A stretch of DNA of 64,000 bases from assembly GCA_033032175.1 (NCBI GenBank), contig CM065312.1, forward strand, positions 2,604,001 through 2,668,000. The letters run 5' to 3'. Below, one piece after another: positions 10,601 to 22,624 of the stretch (position 1 is its first letter; every line of letters starts with the position of its first letter). The position numbers and the translations under genes were made by a program. The stretch is from Saturnia japonica (Eukaryota; Arthropoda; Insecta; Lepidoptera; Saturniidae). Under the pieces are notes generated by a model. That model had not been told where the DNA came from, did no database searches, and worked only from the letters and a program-made list of their open reading frames with translations.

Positions 10601-11399
10601 TTTAAAATTGCGCAATTTAATGTCAAACGAAGATGTTACCTTTAAATAACTGTTGACTGATTTTGGATAATTACAAATACATCTTATTATACTCAGCAGT
10701 TAGTTGCCTTTGCAAAACTTCCAAATATATATATAATATATTTCTTTCATCGCCCCTAACGCAATTCATGGTCTTTATTATTATTTATTGATCATCTTAA
10801 TTGCTATATCCGTTTCTTACTCAACTTCAAAACTTCCTCTTCTCTTTTGTTCTGTCACTATAATCAATCGTCCTACATTACAAAAATCAACTTTTCAATG
10901 GATTAATTTATTTTATTTTGACGATATGCAAAAATGATATTTCTTCCAAGTTTTAATAAAATACAAAACTCTATAATAACGATTAATTTTAATATTGCGA
11001 TAAGGTATATACTACTTTAGGCGAATCCACTCTTAACGAAAAACAATAACGTATAGAATTTCCTCAATTATTGTTGGACCTCGGGCTAGAGAATGCTACC
11101 CGATCAAGATATTCAATACGATAAAAACATTTCTTTCTTCCAGTTTACTATTCTTCACTTTTTAAGTTTTTTTTTACTAGTCGACGAAAGGACACATAAT
11201 ATGATTAGGTTTTAAATACTTAAAGCAACGGTAACTTGTTGTGCTTATCAAATTAGTATGGCCATTTTACCTAAACAATATAGAACAAGATTAAAATAAT
11301 AATATAATCTATTTAAATTTTAAATCCTTAATAAATTTACAGAGTATTTTCTTCCATTTCAAGTGTAATACAGAACTACTTTATATGCGAGACGACTTA
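10601..11399. other. AT-rich non-coding DNA
   Basis: No gene or repeat was recognised. Confidence 0.4.
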
Positions 11400-11680
11400 A
11401 ATAGGTGTCATCTGTAAAAAATATCACCCGAGCGAAAATATCTCGCGTTTTCATTTCCTCGCGTGCATTACTTATATAAATTACCGTCTATTTCACCGAG
11501 ATGTAGTTTACAAAACGTGTACAAATGCTCACTTCTACGACGTATTTATCCTGCAGCTAAGGAGCTCACGCCACGGCCAAATTAAAGCGAGAAGCAACGA
11601 CAATTCACGTCCGTATTACGCGACAGTGTCACCGACGGCCATTATTGTAGCGACGAAACAGGGTTACCACGAGCTGAAAC
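11400..11680. promoter_or_regulatory. CpG-containing single-copy-looking block, candidate regulatory DNA
   Basis: The block is richer in CG dinucleotides than its surroundings and includes TATATAAATTACCG. No repeat family was recognised. It is a candidate for conservation testing only. Confidence 0.2.
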
Positions 11681-11854
11681 ATATTTTTTATTATTTTACC
11701 TATTTCAATAATAATGGTCTCTACTTACTTAAACTTTTGCAGTGTTGTGATTTTTTTGTAAGAATAAAACGTTTACTTATTTCTGTTCTGAAATCTACAT
11801 TCAAATTGTTTATTATATACCTATTAGGGCATAAAAATCTCTTTGGAAATTTGT

Positions 11855-12005
11855 TTGTTCTTGAGGCAGCCCGTCTGGTGAAATACTTTCACCCAAAATA
11901 AGTTCGCTTTGAGTTGTTATTCTGCGGTGAGTAAGATTTCCAGGACTCGTTGGAGAAGAGGGCTTAAGTTCAGCAACGCGCTAGTCATATCTCTGGTGTT
12001 GCAAG
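11855..12005 (+). repeat. Interspersed repeat G, plus copy
   Basis: GAGGCAGCCCGTCTGGTGAA, CTGCGGTGAGTAAG and CAGCAACGCGCTAG parallel the copy at 17975-18195 in order. It also supplies the end of a chance 91-codon frame at 11626. Confidence 0.6.
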
Positions 12006-13915
12006 CGGATATATGCTACGGTATTTTCTGGTAAAATATGAGGTCCGAAAACCACTTATTTTAATTGTAATATTTGCCCTAACAGGCAATCAGACTAATA
12101 TTTTCTTTTGTATTTGTATGTTTGCCTTGGATATATTTTTGCGCGCTATTTTTTATAACTCATAGCGTAAATGAACTTGTTATCAAAGATTAAACAAGAA
12201 AATAACATACTATAATGATATATTTTTAAGTAAATTCTGTTACATTTTCTCACATGTGTCGTTATTTAGCCAATCTCCTGCCTGTGCCTCTCTCTGTAAG
12301 CGAGCGTTCCTATCTTTACTGCTCGACTTTACGACTTCGTAAAAAGTAAGTGTGCATGTGCACATCGACGCTTATCGCTCCCTGGACCTTCTCCAATTAG
12401 ACCCGTTTTAATGTACCGTGAAAAGATACGAAATATTTTAAGACTCGGTTTGCGAAATTAACTAACGTTTATGTTTGTGACAGACATATTTATTTCCAGA
12501 GGACACCGACGACTGAGTACACTTTGAGATGGATGTCACTTATACAAGTCCACGTTAATTGTAGCGGCAGTGGAGGATCTTCTCTTAAAACTCGCGATAT
12601 AGTATTTACTTTTTAATTCTCTTCAGTCGCTTGTCCTATGCGTTGTATCTGAAAATAAACACTACCTATTGTTTGAAAATCACTCGCTTATAGGCTTAAT
12701 ACACACTGCATTTTTCCCTGACTGATTTAAGAAACGTAAATTGTTACATTTCTGTAGCCGTTCAAAAACGCGCGATTTTTTGTATCCCACAGTAATACAC
12801 GCATCCAATACGAGGTCACACTATTTATTAAATTGAATGGACAGTGGCCCATACATTTCATTTATTGTTATGTAAAAAAGAACATTTTTCAGTACAGTCT
12901 TTTAAGGCCACCACAACAAGCTTCATTTGTGAACTTTATTGAATGTAATCGTTTTCTATAAAAGAAAACAACGTTAGAGTTATAAGCAAAGAATATCATA
13001 GGGCGAACGGAGCGATTGGTCCAGATGTCAAATCCCAGAAGATGCCACAGTATTAAAGAAAAATAAAGGGTTTTTTGTTGTTGTTTCGTTGAACAATATT
13101 TCGATTGCTATCATGTGACTAGAATGTGATTGTCCTTGCCTATTGAGACGCATGTGAATTCAGTCTAATTTCCATGCACAAGGGGCAAGGAAGAAACGCC
13201 ATTTCCTCACCTCGCCCTATCTCTAAAACTTGTCTCGGGCCGGCACTGGTAATGCTGTATTACAAAAATATACTAAATGAAGCGATAACGAATAGTATGG
13301 AGCTTAGGCTTTCGGTGAAAGTACAGTGTTGCAACCACAACATGGTTGTGGGGTATTGTCTATTGCGGCTTGATTCGTGCAAGTATAGATCTGTTCCAGA
13401 CGATTTGAGCCCATTATAGATTCTAATAGTTACCATAATTATGTTCACCTAACCGCATAAGCAACCTGTTAACTTAATACAATACATACAAATTCATGAC
13501 GCCAATGATTTGTGTTTATTTTTAATTCACACTCGAGCACTTATTAGCTAATGAGATTCTCTGGTACAAAGGAATGCACAGAGTAATAAAAAATACCAAA
13601 ACTCAGGACGAGTTTTGATAACGATATAATTAGCTCGGGGTGATGAAAATATACAAGTTTTTTATGCAACTTTGAAACGTAAAAATCCAATTTTATACAT
13701 AAATATTTTATGTCCATCTGCGAAGGGATTTTGAAACGAGCCGTTTGAAAACTTTTCACATTTCACGCTGCAAAAGTGTCTTGGGTGTTTTTAGAACGTT
13801 AAAAATACTTTTTGGATTTTATTTACTTCAGTTTTTTTTAATTTTAACGAGTTTGAGAGGACAATATTTGAGTAACATTTATGAACTGGATATTTATACG
13901 AAAAGTGTATATTTT
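12006..13915. other. Non-coding DNA, mostly unrecognised
   Basis: A GC-richer patch lies at 12270-12420 and a short low-complexity region at 13890. Small frames on both strands at 13174-13982 show no protein family. Confidence 0.4.
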
Positions 13916-13933
13916 TATATATATATATATATA
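13916..13933. repeat. (TA)n microsatellite
   Basis: A short uninterrupted TA run lies just left of the Helitron-like element at 13960. Confidence 0.8.
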
Positions 13934-13959
13934 CTACCCTAAGTGGATACATTACTATA

Positions 13960-15176
13960 CTAGCTATGTCCCACGGTTTCACCCGTGTTAAATTTATTTG
14001 ATCAACTCTTCTATATTGTTCTTACTTTCCGTACGTGCCTACAGCTTACCTGATTGCTCGAAGTTCATGATTTTTTAGGTAATTAGATTTTTTTTAGGCA
14101 AGTCAGAGATTATCCCATTCTTTTTTCTTTTTTTTACTCTTTCTATGCTTTCCCTAGTTTTCATTATAAATCTTACTTTATTACATTGTTTTCCGTAACT
14201 AACTTATTTTAAACAATACTCATCCTTCTGTTTTTGTTTATCCTTACTCTATCTTATACTAATAACTACATCTTCTTTTTCCATTAATGCATTGTTACTC
14301 GATTAACCTCCTGCCTAAATTACTTCTATTTACAATTCTTTTCTTAGAATTATATTAAGAAACATTCCTATTCTATTCCATTAATTTTACAATTTCGTCA
14401 AACTTTAATCCATTACATTATAATAATAAGTCAGGTTCCTTAAGCTCTAAATTATTTCCTATTAATTTTTTGTTTTGTTATCATAATTTTAATTTTATTT
14501 ATTCAAAGTTGTCTTAATATACCATGTTATCTTTGTAGCGCATTTCCGGTTCCTTCCACCCTTTATTACTATTTCCTTTTTAGTTATTCTAGTAATTTTC
14601 TCTATAAACTCTAAAAAAGCCGATCTTGTGTCTTCCACTGTAATCATTTATTCCATTCCAGTCTTACAGCCTAACCTGACCTTCACGGTTACTGCTCCGC
14701 TCCTTGGGGTTGAAGCGTGAAGCTATATATCCTATAGGTGCCACCTCCACTTCTTGGGGTCGAAGCGTGAAGCTATATATCCTATAGGTGCCACCTCCAC
14801 TTCTTGGGGTCGAAGCGTGAAGTTATATATCCTATAGGTGGCACCACGAGCGAGTGTATCGCCACGAGTCAGTCCTCCTATCGTCCAGTCATCACCACGC
14901 GGCGGATGAGCAGCGATTCATTGGCGTTTTTATCTCGTCAGTGTCTCTCGTTGCATCACCGCTATAGTATCGCCCTGTGGAGACAGGTTCATAGAGTTGT
15001 TATACAATTAATTGGCAGGACTGCAATAAACTCGTTCGTGAAGGTTGCGCCTTACTCTTCTTCAATAAATATAGGCTATAAAATACAAAGATAATGTTTG
15101 TAATCTGACTTGTAATTCCAGTGATTAGCGCGTTCAAACAAACAAACTCTTGAGTTTTATAATATTATAAGTATAT
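13960..15176 (-). mobile_element. Helitron-like element, long copy with internal insertions
   Basis: The plus strand starts A-CTAGCTATGTCCCACGG and ends with GCGCGTTCAAACAAACAAAC and a TTTATAATATTATAAG tail, so the element lies on the minus strand. The family interior is broken up. A pyrimidine-rich AT block at about 14068-14655 lies between two versions of the ACAGC-TAACCTGA segment, a 50-bp unit is triplicated at 14701-14847, and foreign sequence fills about 14848-15000. The 96-codon frame at 14804-15094 is a by-product. Confidence 0.6.
14701..14847 (+). repeat. Three tandem copies of a 50-bp unit
   Basis: CTTGGGGT-GAAGCGTGAAG, TATATATCCTATAGGTG and a CCACCTCCAC end repeat with an exact 50-base period (14701, 14751, 14801). 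Only a few substitutions separate the units, and the last is cut short. The unit is part of the Helitron-like body, present once in the other copies. Confidence 0.9.
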
Positions 15177-15368
15177 ATTTTATTATATTAGTATTAAACT
15201 ATAGATATATTACTCTAAATAGATATTTCTTGTTGCAGGTAATTAAAGCAAAGTCTGCAGAATAAACTGACATCGGCTGAGTAAAGGGAAGTTTTTCCGC
15301 GACTCTAGATATTAAACTATTTGCAACATTATTAAGTTTTTATTAATGAATGTATCGAAATTATATAA
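15177..15368. other. AT-rich spacer
   Basis: Nothing was recognised. Confidence 0.4.
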
Positions 15369-15570
15369 ATAAGCAACAGTCGAAGCTTTCATGGTTCAGT
15401 GATAGTGTGTTCGAACACCGCGTCTGTTGACATACGTCGGATCGTTGGGTTCATCGTTCTATAGGTGTCGTTCTATATCGTCTATAGCATCTATAGGTGT
15501 GCTCTGACAGCTTCACTCGAAGCAAACTCCACATTGTCAGTTGAAATCAGATGAGATTGTGACCAAACGT
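15369..15570 (+). mobile_element. tRNA-derived SINE (S1), rearranged plus copy
   Basis: TTTCATGGTTCAGTGATAG is a decayed A-box head, and the S1 end CAGATGAGATTGTGACCAAA is present. Most of the middle is missing. CTATAGGTGT-like units recur three times at 15460-15500, which suggests local duplication. Confidence 0.6.
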
Positions 15571-15834
15571 TAAACGTATGAAGCTTAATTCAATTATTTT
15601 TTGTTTTGTATCAAAGTATAATTTCATGCGAGTTTTACGATTTTAGAATAGACTTATTCTTACTTATTGGTCCTTTCTAAAATTGTAAAGCAATATATTA
15701 CGTAGGTAAACGGTTTATGTTGTATATAGAAAGTGTAGGTGCGCGATGTCAAAACTCGCGCTGGCGCGTGTCATCTGGTTCACTCTAATGGTAATAATAA
15801 AAGTAAATAAATAATTAATAAATAATAAAATAAA
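15571..15834. other. AT-rich spacer
   Basis: Nothing was recognised apart from a GC-richer tract at 15735-15775. Confidence 0.4.
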
Positions 15835-16062
15835 TTCATAAGATTACACCATTATGTAAATGATAGTCATGTCTGGAGTTGACACAGTAAAATAATAGTA
15901 ATAATAATAAAGCCGATCGCGATAGTCTTGCCGGCTTTTCTCAATGAACGAAATGTTTTTCCACCCGGTGGCGGTAGTGTTTTAATGTTCGTAAGCGCCT
16001 TCTTAAGGCCTTAAACTAATCAGGCTTTTTAGATTTTGTTTCTTAAACGACTTCTAAAATAG
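15835..16062 (+). repeat. LINE 3' end, same family as 9603-10312
   Basis: The remnant starts at the protein end (YVNDSHVW) and continues into the 3' tail, with GTCTTGCCGGCTTTTCTC, CCACCCGGTGGCGGTAG and GCGCCTTCTTAAGGCC. There is no coding capacity. Confidence 0.65.
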
Positions 16063-17734
16063 TTTAGCAATTAAGTACGTTTAACGATGCACCAAAGTTG
16101 ATACCTTTTAGAATTAATAACATAAGTTAAAATTAACTTACAAACATTTAGTACGGGAACTGCGTTCTCAGATCCTTTAGTCTGAAAGCTCTTTTGTCGC
16201 TTTCTAATGAAATGGAGGTTTCCAACAGCTGTAAAAATAAAGCTCTGAAACGTCAAGAGGCGGGGCGGATAAGTGCGCGGGGGATGAGGAAAAACCAAGG
16301 GAGAAACATCTAGAAGGCATATTCTTGATTAATTACAGCCGGAATCCGAGTACCACAACAGTTTTTGTGATGAATTTCGGAGCATAATGCTTTTGTTTTT
16401 ATTACATTTCAGTACTAAAATGATATATTAGTGGATACGCGTAGTAGTATGTATGTTAAATCGAAATCTCTTAATTTCGTTCGTTGGATTTTTAGCGTTA
16501 ACTTGACGGGTTTCTATGTCACTTATACCCTACTTATGCTAATCACAACCACCACACACATAGTGAACATCCAGATATCAGATTCTTTGGTTACATTTTG
16601 TAATCAGCCATGATACATACGTATATATTTTTCCAGGTTTCGCTAAACAGATGAATGTTCTTAACTAGGGTTGCCGTAACCTAAATTATTACTTAACTAC
16701 ATACCCAAATTGGGTTCAGTTTACTATGTAACGTAATCTAATTTTTCAAGGTGAATATATGATGTAATTAAGTTAAATTTTCCTTAAGATTAAGTAGACG
16801 GGATGATTCGTAAGAGATACGTGCTCACACGCTCCATACCACCATGTAATCTTATAAAACATTAACGCAAAGTATACCATTAAATCTGTATAAAGTAGCT
16901 TTGGTATTATGTAACAAATGTACAGTATAGCAAGATACCGTTAAAAGTGTTTGAACAGTTAACATAATTAATAAAGTGTTCAGTTTACTAACAAATTTAT
17001 CCCTAAAATACGTGACGCGATGTATTTAGAAATTAGACTATACCATCTACGAGCTTAAGTAAACTAGATAAAATTATTTGGAAATGACTAATCTGATTTG
17101 GTGGTTATTAGGATATAACAAGCAGAAAAAGGGTAAAGTTAAAGGTTAATGTTAAAAGGTTGACGTTAAGGATATAACAATCCTCAAGTTAAAAATATAT
17201 AACTATGCAAAATATATTTCATTTTGGCCATAAAACTTGTGAACCAGATTATATTTTAGTGTTTTTACCATCATGGACAATACCGTCATTTAATACAAGC
17301 AAAAATAAAGAAATAATTACACAGAGACAGTTATTCAAACTTAAACAAGTAAATAGTATTTTTGCAAACAAAACACACACACACACACTAATTATTTTTG
17401 TAATTATACATTTTTCTTACTTTTTGTTTTAAATTTTAGATTATAGTTCTATTAATGTCTTATTTTAGTATAATCATTTGGTCTAAGAGATGATCACGAC
17501 TGTAACTTAGTTAATACTAGTACTATTGTCAACACAGTTAGTGATATATAATAGATAGTTGTTGAACAAATGTTCTATAATATTCTAATTATAGTACAAA
17601 TTTAAACAAATAGATAATATTCATAGTTAAATTCAAGATACTAGAGTAACTGGAGCTCGAATGAAAGTAAAGAATAAAAATAATATAAATTAGGTAGACA
17701 ATAAAAGTATGTGTTGTCGTACCGTATCTCCCTA
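16063..17734. other. AT-rich non-coding DNA
   Basis: A short CA run lies at 17375-17390. Small frames in this interval show no family. No known repeat was recognised. Confidence 0.4.
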
Positions 17735-17880
17735 TAAGATGGTGGGCTTGTGCGCGGCGCGGGCGAGCCATCAAGTCGGGTCTATATATCGCTTTTAATA
17801 AATTGGCGCGAGCTTTAACGAGCTAGCGACGAATGATGATACTTCAGAGAGCGATCCCGTCGCGGTATCGCCTCCAAAAC
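17735..17880. promoter_or_regulatory. GC-rich island, candidate regulatory block
   Basis: It contains GTGCGCGGCGCGGGCGAGCC and CGATCCCGTCGCGGTATCGC in an otherwise AT-rich neighbourhood, with no repeat match that I know. The function is inferred from base composition alone. Confidence 0.2.
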
Positions 17881-17974
17881 TTGCTTATATATAAACATTT
17901 ATTTATATCGACGCTATGACTGATTAACATATATTAGAATACAAAATAATTAGTATGATAACTTCACACCCTCA
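17881..17974. other. Short spacer
   Basis: Nothing was recognised. Confidence 0.3.
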
Positions 17975-18195
17975 GTTATGCCCTTTCAAAGAGGGTTAGG
18001 GGACAGAAAAATTTTCTTTCGAGATTTCTCTCTACTTGGGGCTGCCCTACTAGTAAAATGCCTTCACCTTACAAAAGATCGCAACCAAATAGTCTTGTGT
18101 TGTATCTGTGCGGTGAATAGAGTTTCCAGAGCTCCTCGGGGAAGGAGATTGAAGTTCGGGAACGCGCTTTTGATATTTCTGGTGTTACAAGTGCG
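17975..18195 (+). repeat. Interspersed repeat G, best plus copy
   Basis: CTTGGGGCTGCCCTACTAGT, GATCGCAACCAAATAG, CCAGAGCTCCTCGGGGAAGG and CGGGAACGCGCTTTTGATAT are shared in order with 11855-12005. They also match in reverse complement 2190-2425 and, more weakly, 50580-50770. Confidence 0.65.
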
Positions 18196-18738
18196 TAAGT
18201 TAATGTAGTAATAAACCTATGACAACTTTGGGAAGATCACCGTGATAACTAACTACCTGTGAAAAGTAGCATTTAACTTTTTTTTTTTGATACATGTTCT
18301 ATTCCATTAAAAAACTACAAAAAGGAGGAGGGGAGGGTAAAGTAAATAAAATCTATTACCTAATTTATCAATATCAATCAAATATCAATATCAAACAAAA
18401 TATGTATAAATGTAAATTAGGCTCACATCTTTTATACATCGTATATTTGTACAAGTTGGTAAGTATTCAATTCGGTCGCTTTCGCCGAACACATTAGAGC
18501 TGTTTTCACTCAATTGCGTGCGAATATCGAGAAAATTACGACACCTGTCAAATATGTCAGGCCCATTCTATATCATTATGTCAATTTTCTAGCTGTCTCC
18601 GCGGCATTACAGGAATATCACACTGTATGTAAAAAAAAATTGCATGTCATATTTGGTAGATTGAACTTTTTTTTATACTTCCTCTGACGTCAATGATAAA
18701 AAATGTGAAAGGGATTCTTATTGTATGCTTATAGATAA
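18196..18738. other. Non-coding DNA
   Basis: A short frame at 18294-18497 has no family. Nothing else was recognised. Confidence 0.4.
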
Positions 18739-18965
18739 CTAGTTGTCGCCCACGGTTTTCACTCATGTTATATTCATTAAACCAACTCTCTACCGCGCTC
18801 CAACGCACCCGTTTGGCCTATCGTTGTGATCACTTCCCGTACTAGCCTACAGCATTGCAGATTGCGTGATGTCCATGGTCACTGATCCGCTTTCTTAGAG
18901 TCAGATCGTAAAAGTATATAGCCTATTATAACCTATAATATCTTATGTTACGATATAATAATCTA
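18739..18965 (-). mobile_element. Helitron-like element, minus copy
   Basis: Plus-strand A-CTAGTTGTCGCCCACGG marks its 3' end. The body (CTACAGCATTGCAGATTGCG, CCATGGTCACTGATCCGC) matches the family seen at 20401 and 35709. Its 5' end lies close to the next element. Confidence 0.6.
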
Positions 18966-18984
18966 TACCTATCTATCTACTATA

Positions 18985-19526
18985 TCTATACTTAAAAGAG
19001 TAAAGAGCCGAAATCTGTACATTATATTTGAGAAAAAATAATACGGTATATAAAGGACAGAACACATTTCGATAGTTTTTGAAATTTTTGTCGTGTCTGT
19101 CTGTCAGTATGTTTGAACGCCAGTCACGCAAAAACTACTGGACCGATTTTATAAAATTTGGTATGATTGTAGCTTATAGTCTGTATGTTCATTTGTATGG
19201 TCTATAAATTGTGTTTAGCTTTTGTACATATAAAAGGAATGTATGTAACTCTGTAATTTATTTAAAAATTTTACTGAATTAAAGTGAAAAGATACCTAAT
19301 TATTTTATCTTTACATAATTTGCAGTAAAATCAATAAATGGAAACGTAACTATTTTTATTTTACAATATGATTGTTAAACAGTGATATCGGTTAACATTT
19401 AAAATTAATTTAGTTGGGTATTATCAAAACTTATACGGGTCAAATACCGTAGGGTGAGGTTTTTATTTAGTTGCTGTTTTTCATTCTCGAAATATACCAT
19501 GTGGATGAAGTCGCGGGCATTGCTAG
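18985..19526 (+). mobile_element. Helitron-like element, 542 bp, both ends intact
   Basis: It begins A|TCTATACTTAAAAGAG and ends GTCGCGGGCATTGCTAG|T, the TC start, CTAG end and A/T flanks that define Helitron insertions. It carries no protein. Internal GTCTGTCTGTCAGTATG and CAAAAACTACTGGACCG tracts are common in insect repeats of this style. It lies directly beside an oppositely oriented copy. Confidence 0.7.
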
Positions 19527-20400
19527 TATAAAACATTATAGCATTTAAACCGTCTGTGACGCTCTTTATAGTTACGTAGAATAAAAAAAGAAAAAGTTCG
19601 CTTCGTTTAGATAGTAGGTATGTAAATTAAAAGGTAAAAAGTTCAGCATGCCAGAGTTATTCAGCATTTACCGGGCAATAAAGGCGGAATGTAGATAAAC
19701 GCCGTGGTAACTAGATACGCCGTTCAGTTTACTGAAGGAAAACACTCGGGAAATACAAGTGGGAAGAAGTCAAGATAGCCCGGTCCGCTTTCAACAAGAA
19801 TTTTCTAGCGTGGCAGGTTCAATTTAAAACTTGGCGAAGGGTGGTGTCAGTTTTATGAACAAAACTTAAAAATGCGTATAAAGGAATTCTTTAGTTTTTC
19901 CAGTCTATCAAGCTTACAGAAAACAAAAAACTAGTATACGCCAATATAAATATGTACATATATATAGAAATCATGAAGGCCACTATAAATTTGGAACACG
20001 CTGAGGATGTTTAGCTGGCCCTGGCCTGCCTATAAAAAGATGAATTTTCTAAAACTTTTCTATACGTTTCTAAAATAAACAATAAAGTAAATAAATATCT
20101 TGAAGTGTCTGGTAGCAGAAAAACGCAAGCAATACATAACGTATAACATAATTATAAAAATTATTCTCGTGATAATAAAATCCTAGGCCATACCTTAAAT
20201 AAATAAGACATTAAAGGTTATTTATGTACAGCAAAAATATTCATGAGTGTTTGTTTATATTAAAATATATCTGTATTGTGTAAGTTATAAAATATGTAGG
20301 TAATATAACATTCATAATCACAAGATTATAATAATTATGTAACACTACTAGTCCGATCTAACATTATTTCATATTAATCACTGTTATTTTTTTATGAATA
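19527..20400. other. AT-rich non-coding DNA
   Basis: No gene or familiar repeat was identified. Confidence 0.4.
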
Positions 20401-20643
20401 CTAGCTTTGCCCCGCGGTTTCAGGTGTTAAATTTATTCGACAAACTCTTCATCGCGCCGTTGCCAACACACCAGTGAAGCCTAGTTCGTCTGACTTCCCG
20501 GACTTTCTTACAACCTATAACTTGCCAGATGGCTTGACCCTCATAGTAACTGCTCCGCGTAGTGTGAAGCTAAATAACCTTATTACCTTCCTCAAAAATA
20601 GGCTATAAAATGCAATTTGTTTTTAAAATATTATTAGTACAGA
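20401..20643 (-). mobile_element. Helitron-like element, 243-bp copy
   Basis: The plus strand begins A-CTAGCTTTGCCCCGCGG and ends TATTATTAGTACAGA-T, so the minus strand runs TCTGTACTAATA...CTAG. It is shorter than the other copies because the stretch with GCGTTCAAACAAAC is missing. Confidence 0.65.
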
Positions 20644-20714
20644 TCATAGATTAACAATATATTATAACAAACGAAAAAATTTAGTATTGTAATTAAATTA
20701 ACCCTGGATAGAAG

Positions 20715-20960
20715 TTTCAAATATTTGCAATGCATTTTTCAACCGGACGAGCGCGAGCGCGAGAGCGCTGTAAAACGAAATTGATTTGGACAAAGTGGGC
20801 GCAGGGCGGGCCGGATATCGAAAGCTCATTTCCGGTGAGCGGGGCGCTTCCGTTGCTACACTCCGCGCCGCGCGCTTCCCTCTGTACCCCGCACCTCGGT
20901 CCCCGCCCGCCACTCGCTCCGTCAACGCCTCGATGCACAGTGTTTATGGTAACAGTCGAT
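20715..20960. promoter_or_regulatory. CpG-rich block, candidate promoter or enhancer
   Basis: This is the most GC-rich block in the window, with GGGCGGG, repeated GCGCGAGCG and GTCCCCGCCCGCCACTC. A donor-like CCGGTGAGC lies at 20833-20841 and ATG-CAC-AGT ends in a possible donor at about 20949. The open frames on both strands here (20698-21121) follow from composition, and none is recognisable. An upstream start or enhancer of the plus-strand MAD/MXD gene is possible but unproven. Confidence 0.3.
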
Positions 20961-22179
20961 CAAATCTGTTTTATCATTCAATTTTGTCGGCGATTTATTT
21001 GCTTGATAAGTTTTATAAATATTTTTTTGATGTTTCCTTGATTACAGTACAAGATTTACTGAACATTTTCACAGACTACTTAATTGTTAGAGACGGTAGG
21101 TTTCATAATAAAAATTGCTAATACCAGTATGCTAGATACTTAACCGCATAAGTTTGAAATATTATATAATCCTATAAAAGGATAGATACTTTCGTTTAAA
21201 AAAATACTTACTGGTATAAATATTAAAATTCATAAACAAGGTAAAGCAATTATAAATTCGTTTAACACACGTAGGTTTGAATCGGCATGAACTATATTAT
21301 ATTTTTCTCAAACTTGACAAATCTTCTACAAGAATCGTTTTTTGCTCATATTTTATTACTAGCGATCGCCCTAAGCTCGAAATTCGACCAGCGAGTTTTT
21401 GTTCATAGACTATTTTCTGTTTGACATTTGCAGTATTCATGAACTTAAACAATGAGTATTATCTACATCACTTGCTGTCACTTCTCGTTGAGTGACAATG
21501 TCAATATTTTGGGGGGTCTAAGTCCAATTGCACTTGTCTGGTATGATTCACAGTATTAATTTATTTAATTTAATATATTAGTAACAATCTATTATTGATA
21601 AATTTTAGCGTTCTGCATTACTTCTCCATATAAACTTTAACCATGCTAAATCTCACTGTCTTCCGTGCACGCAATACGCTTAAAAAGGGGTAGAAAGCTT
21701 TTGCTTCACGTATTAATATATAGTCAAAATAATAATAAATAATATAATATAAAGTCGGTTCACATTTAACTCAAAAAATGATCTTTCTCACAAATATGAA
21801 ACTCCAGTGTGAATCGGACTCGAAATCGTTAGAGTGTATCTTTATCATGATTGTAATAGAGTAGGTTGTCGTTCTGTAGCCACAGCTCTGTGGTTATCCC
21901 GGGAAATCATACGGAGCTGGGAGCATCTCCGGTACCTAGTTTTGTGCAGTTCAGTGCTTGTCCGACGGAAATCAGTAATATCTCCATCAGAACTGTTGTT
22001 TGTTTGTCTATGGATTTTGATATCGACGTTTGAAATTTGCTTTAATTATTATAAAATAAACCTACAAGTATGTGTACCATTATCAGTATCATCTGAGTTT
22101 GGTGATCTGGGTCACAAACACCATTCATATGGTTAAAAAGCCCTCATGATTCAATTATGTGCATCGCATTTACGGCGTT
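20961..22179. other. Non-coding DNA
   Basis: A 100-codon frame at 21834-22136 has no recognisable domain, signal or splice context. No repeat was identified. Confidence 0.4.
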
Positions 22180-22280
22180 TATATTTATAGTGGCCGGCAT
22201 GACAGCGGCAATTGTGGATCACTCGGTGGTCGCCACTGTTTTTGGAACGTACTGTGCTTATCATCAAGCAAAGTTTCGTC
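22180..22280 (-). repeat. Interspersed repeat C, minus fragment
   Basis: The minus strand reads ATAAGCACAGTACGTTCC, GGCGACCACCGAGTGATC and GCTGTCATGCCGGCCAC, as in the first part of the copy at 47590. A smaller piece of the same family may lie at 25535-25570. Confidence 0.55.
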
Positions 22281-22289
22281 ACTTTAACT

Positions 22290-22520
22290 CAAAACAAACA
22301 TAACGTACCATCACGACTGTATCCCCGAAGGGTTAGGCAGAAGTGGGTTGGTATGTTTTTAAGTTCCATATAATAGGGGACGAGCCTATTGCCATTAATT
22401 GGGTACAAAGCCAAACTCCAAGCTCCTACTGTGAATTTCATGAAAATCCCAGTAACACTGAGTCAGGACAGGACCTCTAATATAGCAGTCGCGCTTACGA
22501 CCACTAGGCTAATTCACCTC
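22290..22520 (+). repeat. Lepidopteran interspersed repeat (CCCCGAAGGG type)
   Basis: ACTGTATCCCCGAAGGGTTA, ATAGGGGACGAGCCTATTG and ACAAAGCCAAACTCCAAGCT follow the order of a familiar lepidopteran repeat. No coding content was seen. The name is unknown to me. Confidence 0.55.
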
Positions 22521-22624
22521 GACAGTTCACCTCGCTACTATTTAAGAAAAAACTAGACACGCTGTGAAGTATTTAAAAAGTGGGCACCAAATACCAGAAA
22601 ATTGTGTCAAAACGTGTAAATAAA

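Noticed and set aside
14804..15094. 96-codon frame
   Set aside because: It begins in the 50-bp triplication and spans Helitron-like sequence.
20698..21121. Overlapping frames on both strands
   Set aside because: They follow from the GC-rich, stop-poor composition. None resembles a known protein.
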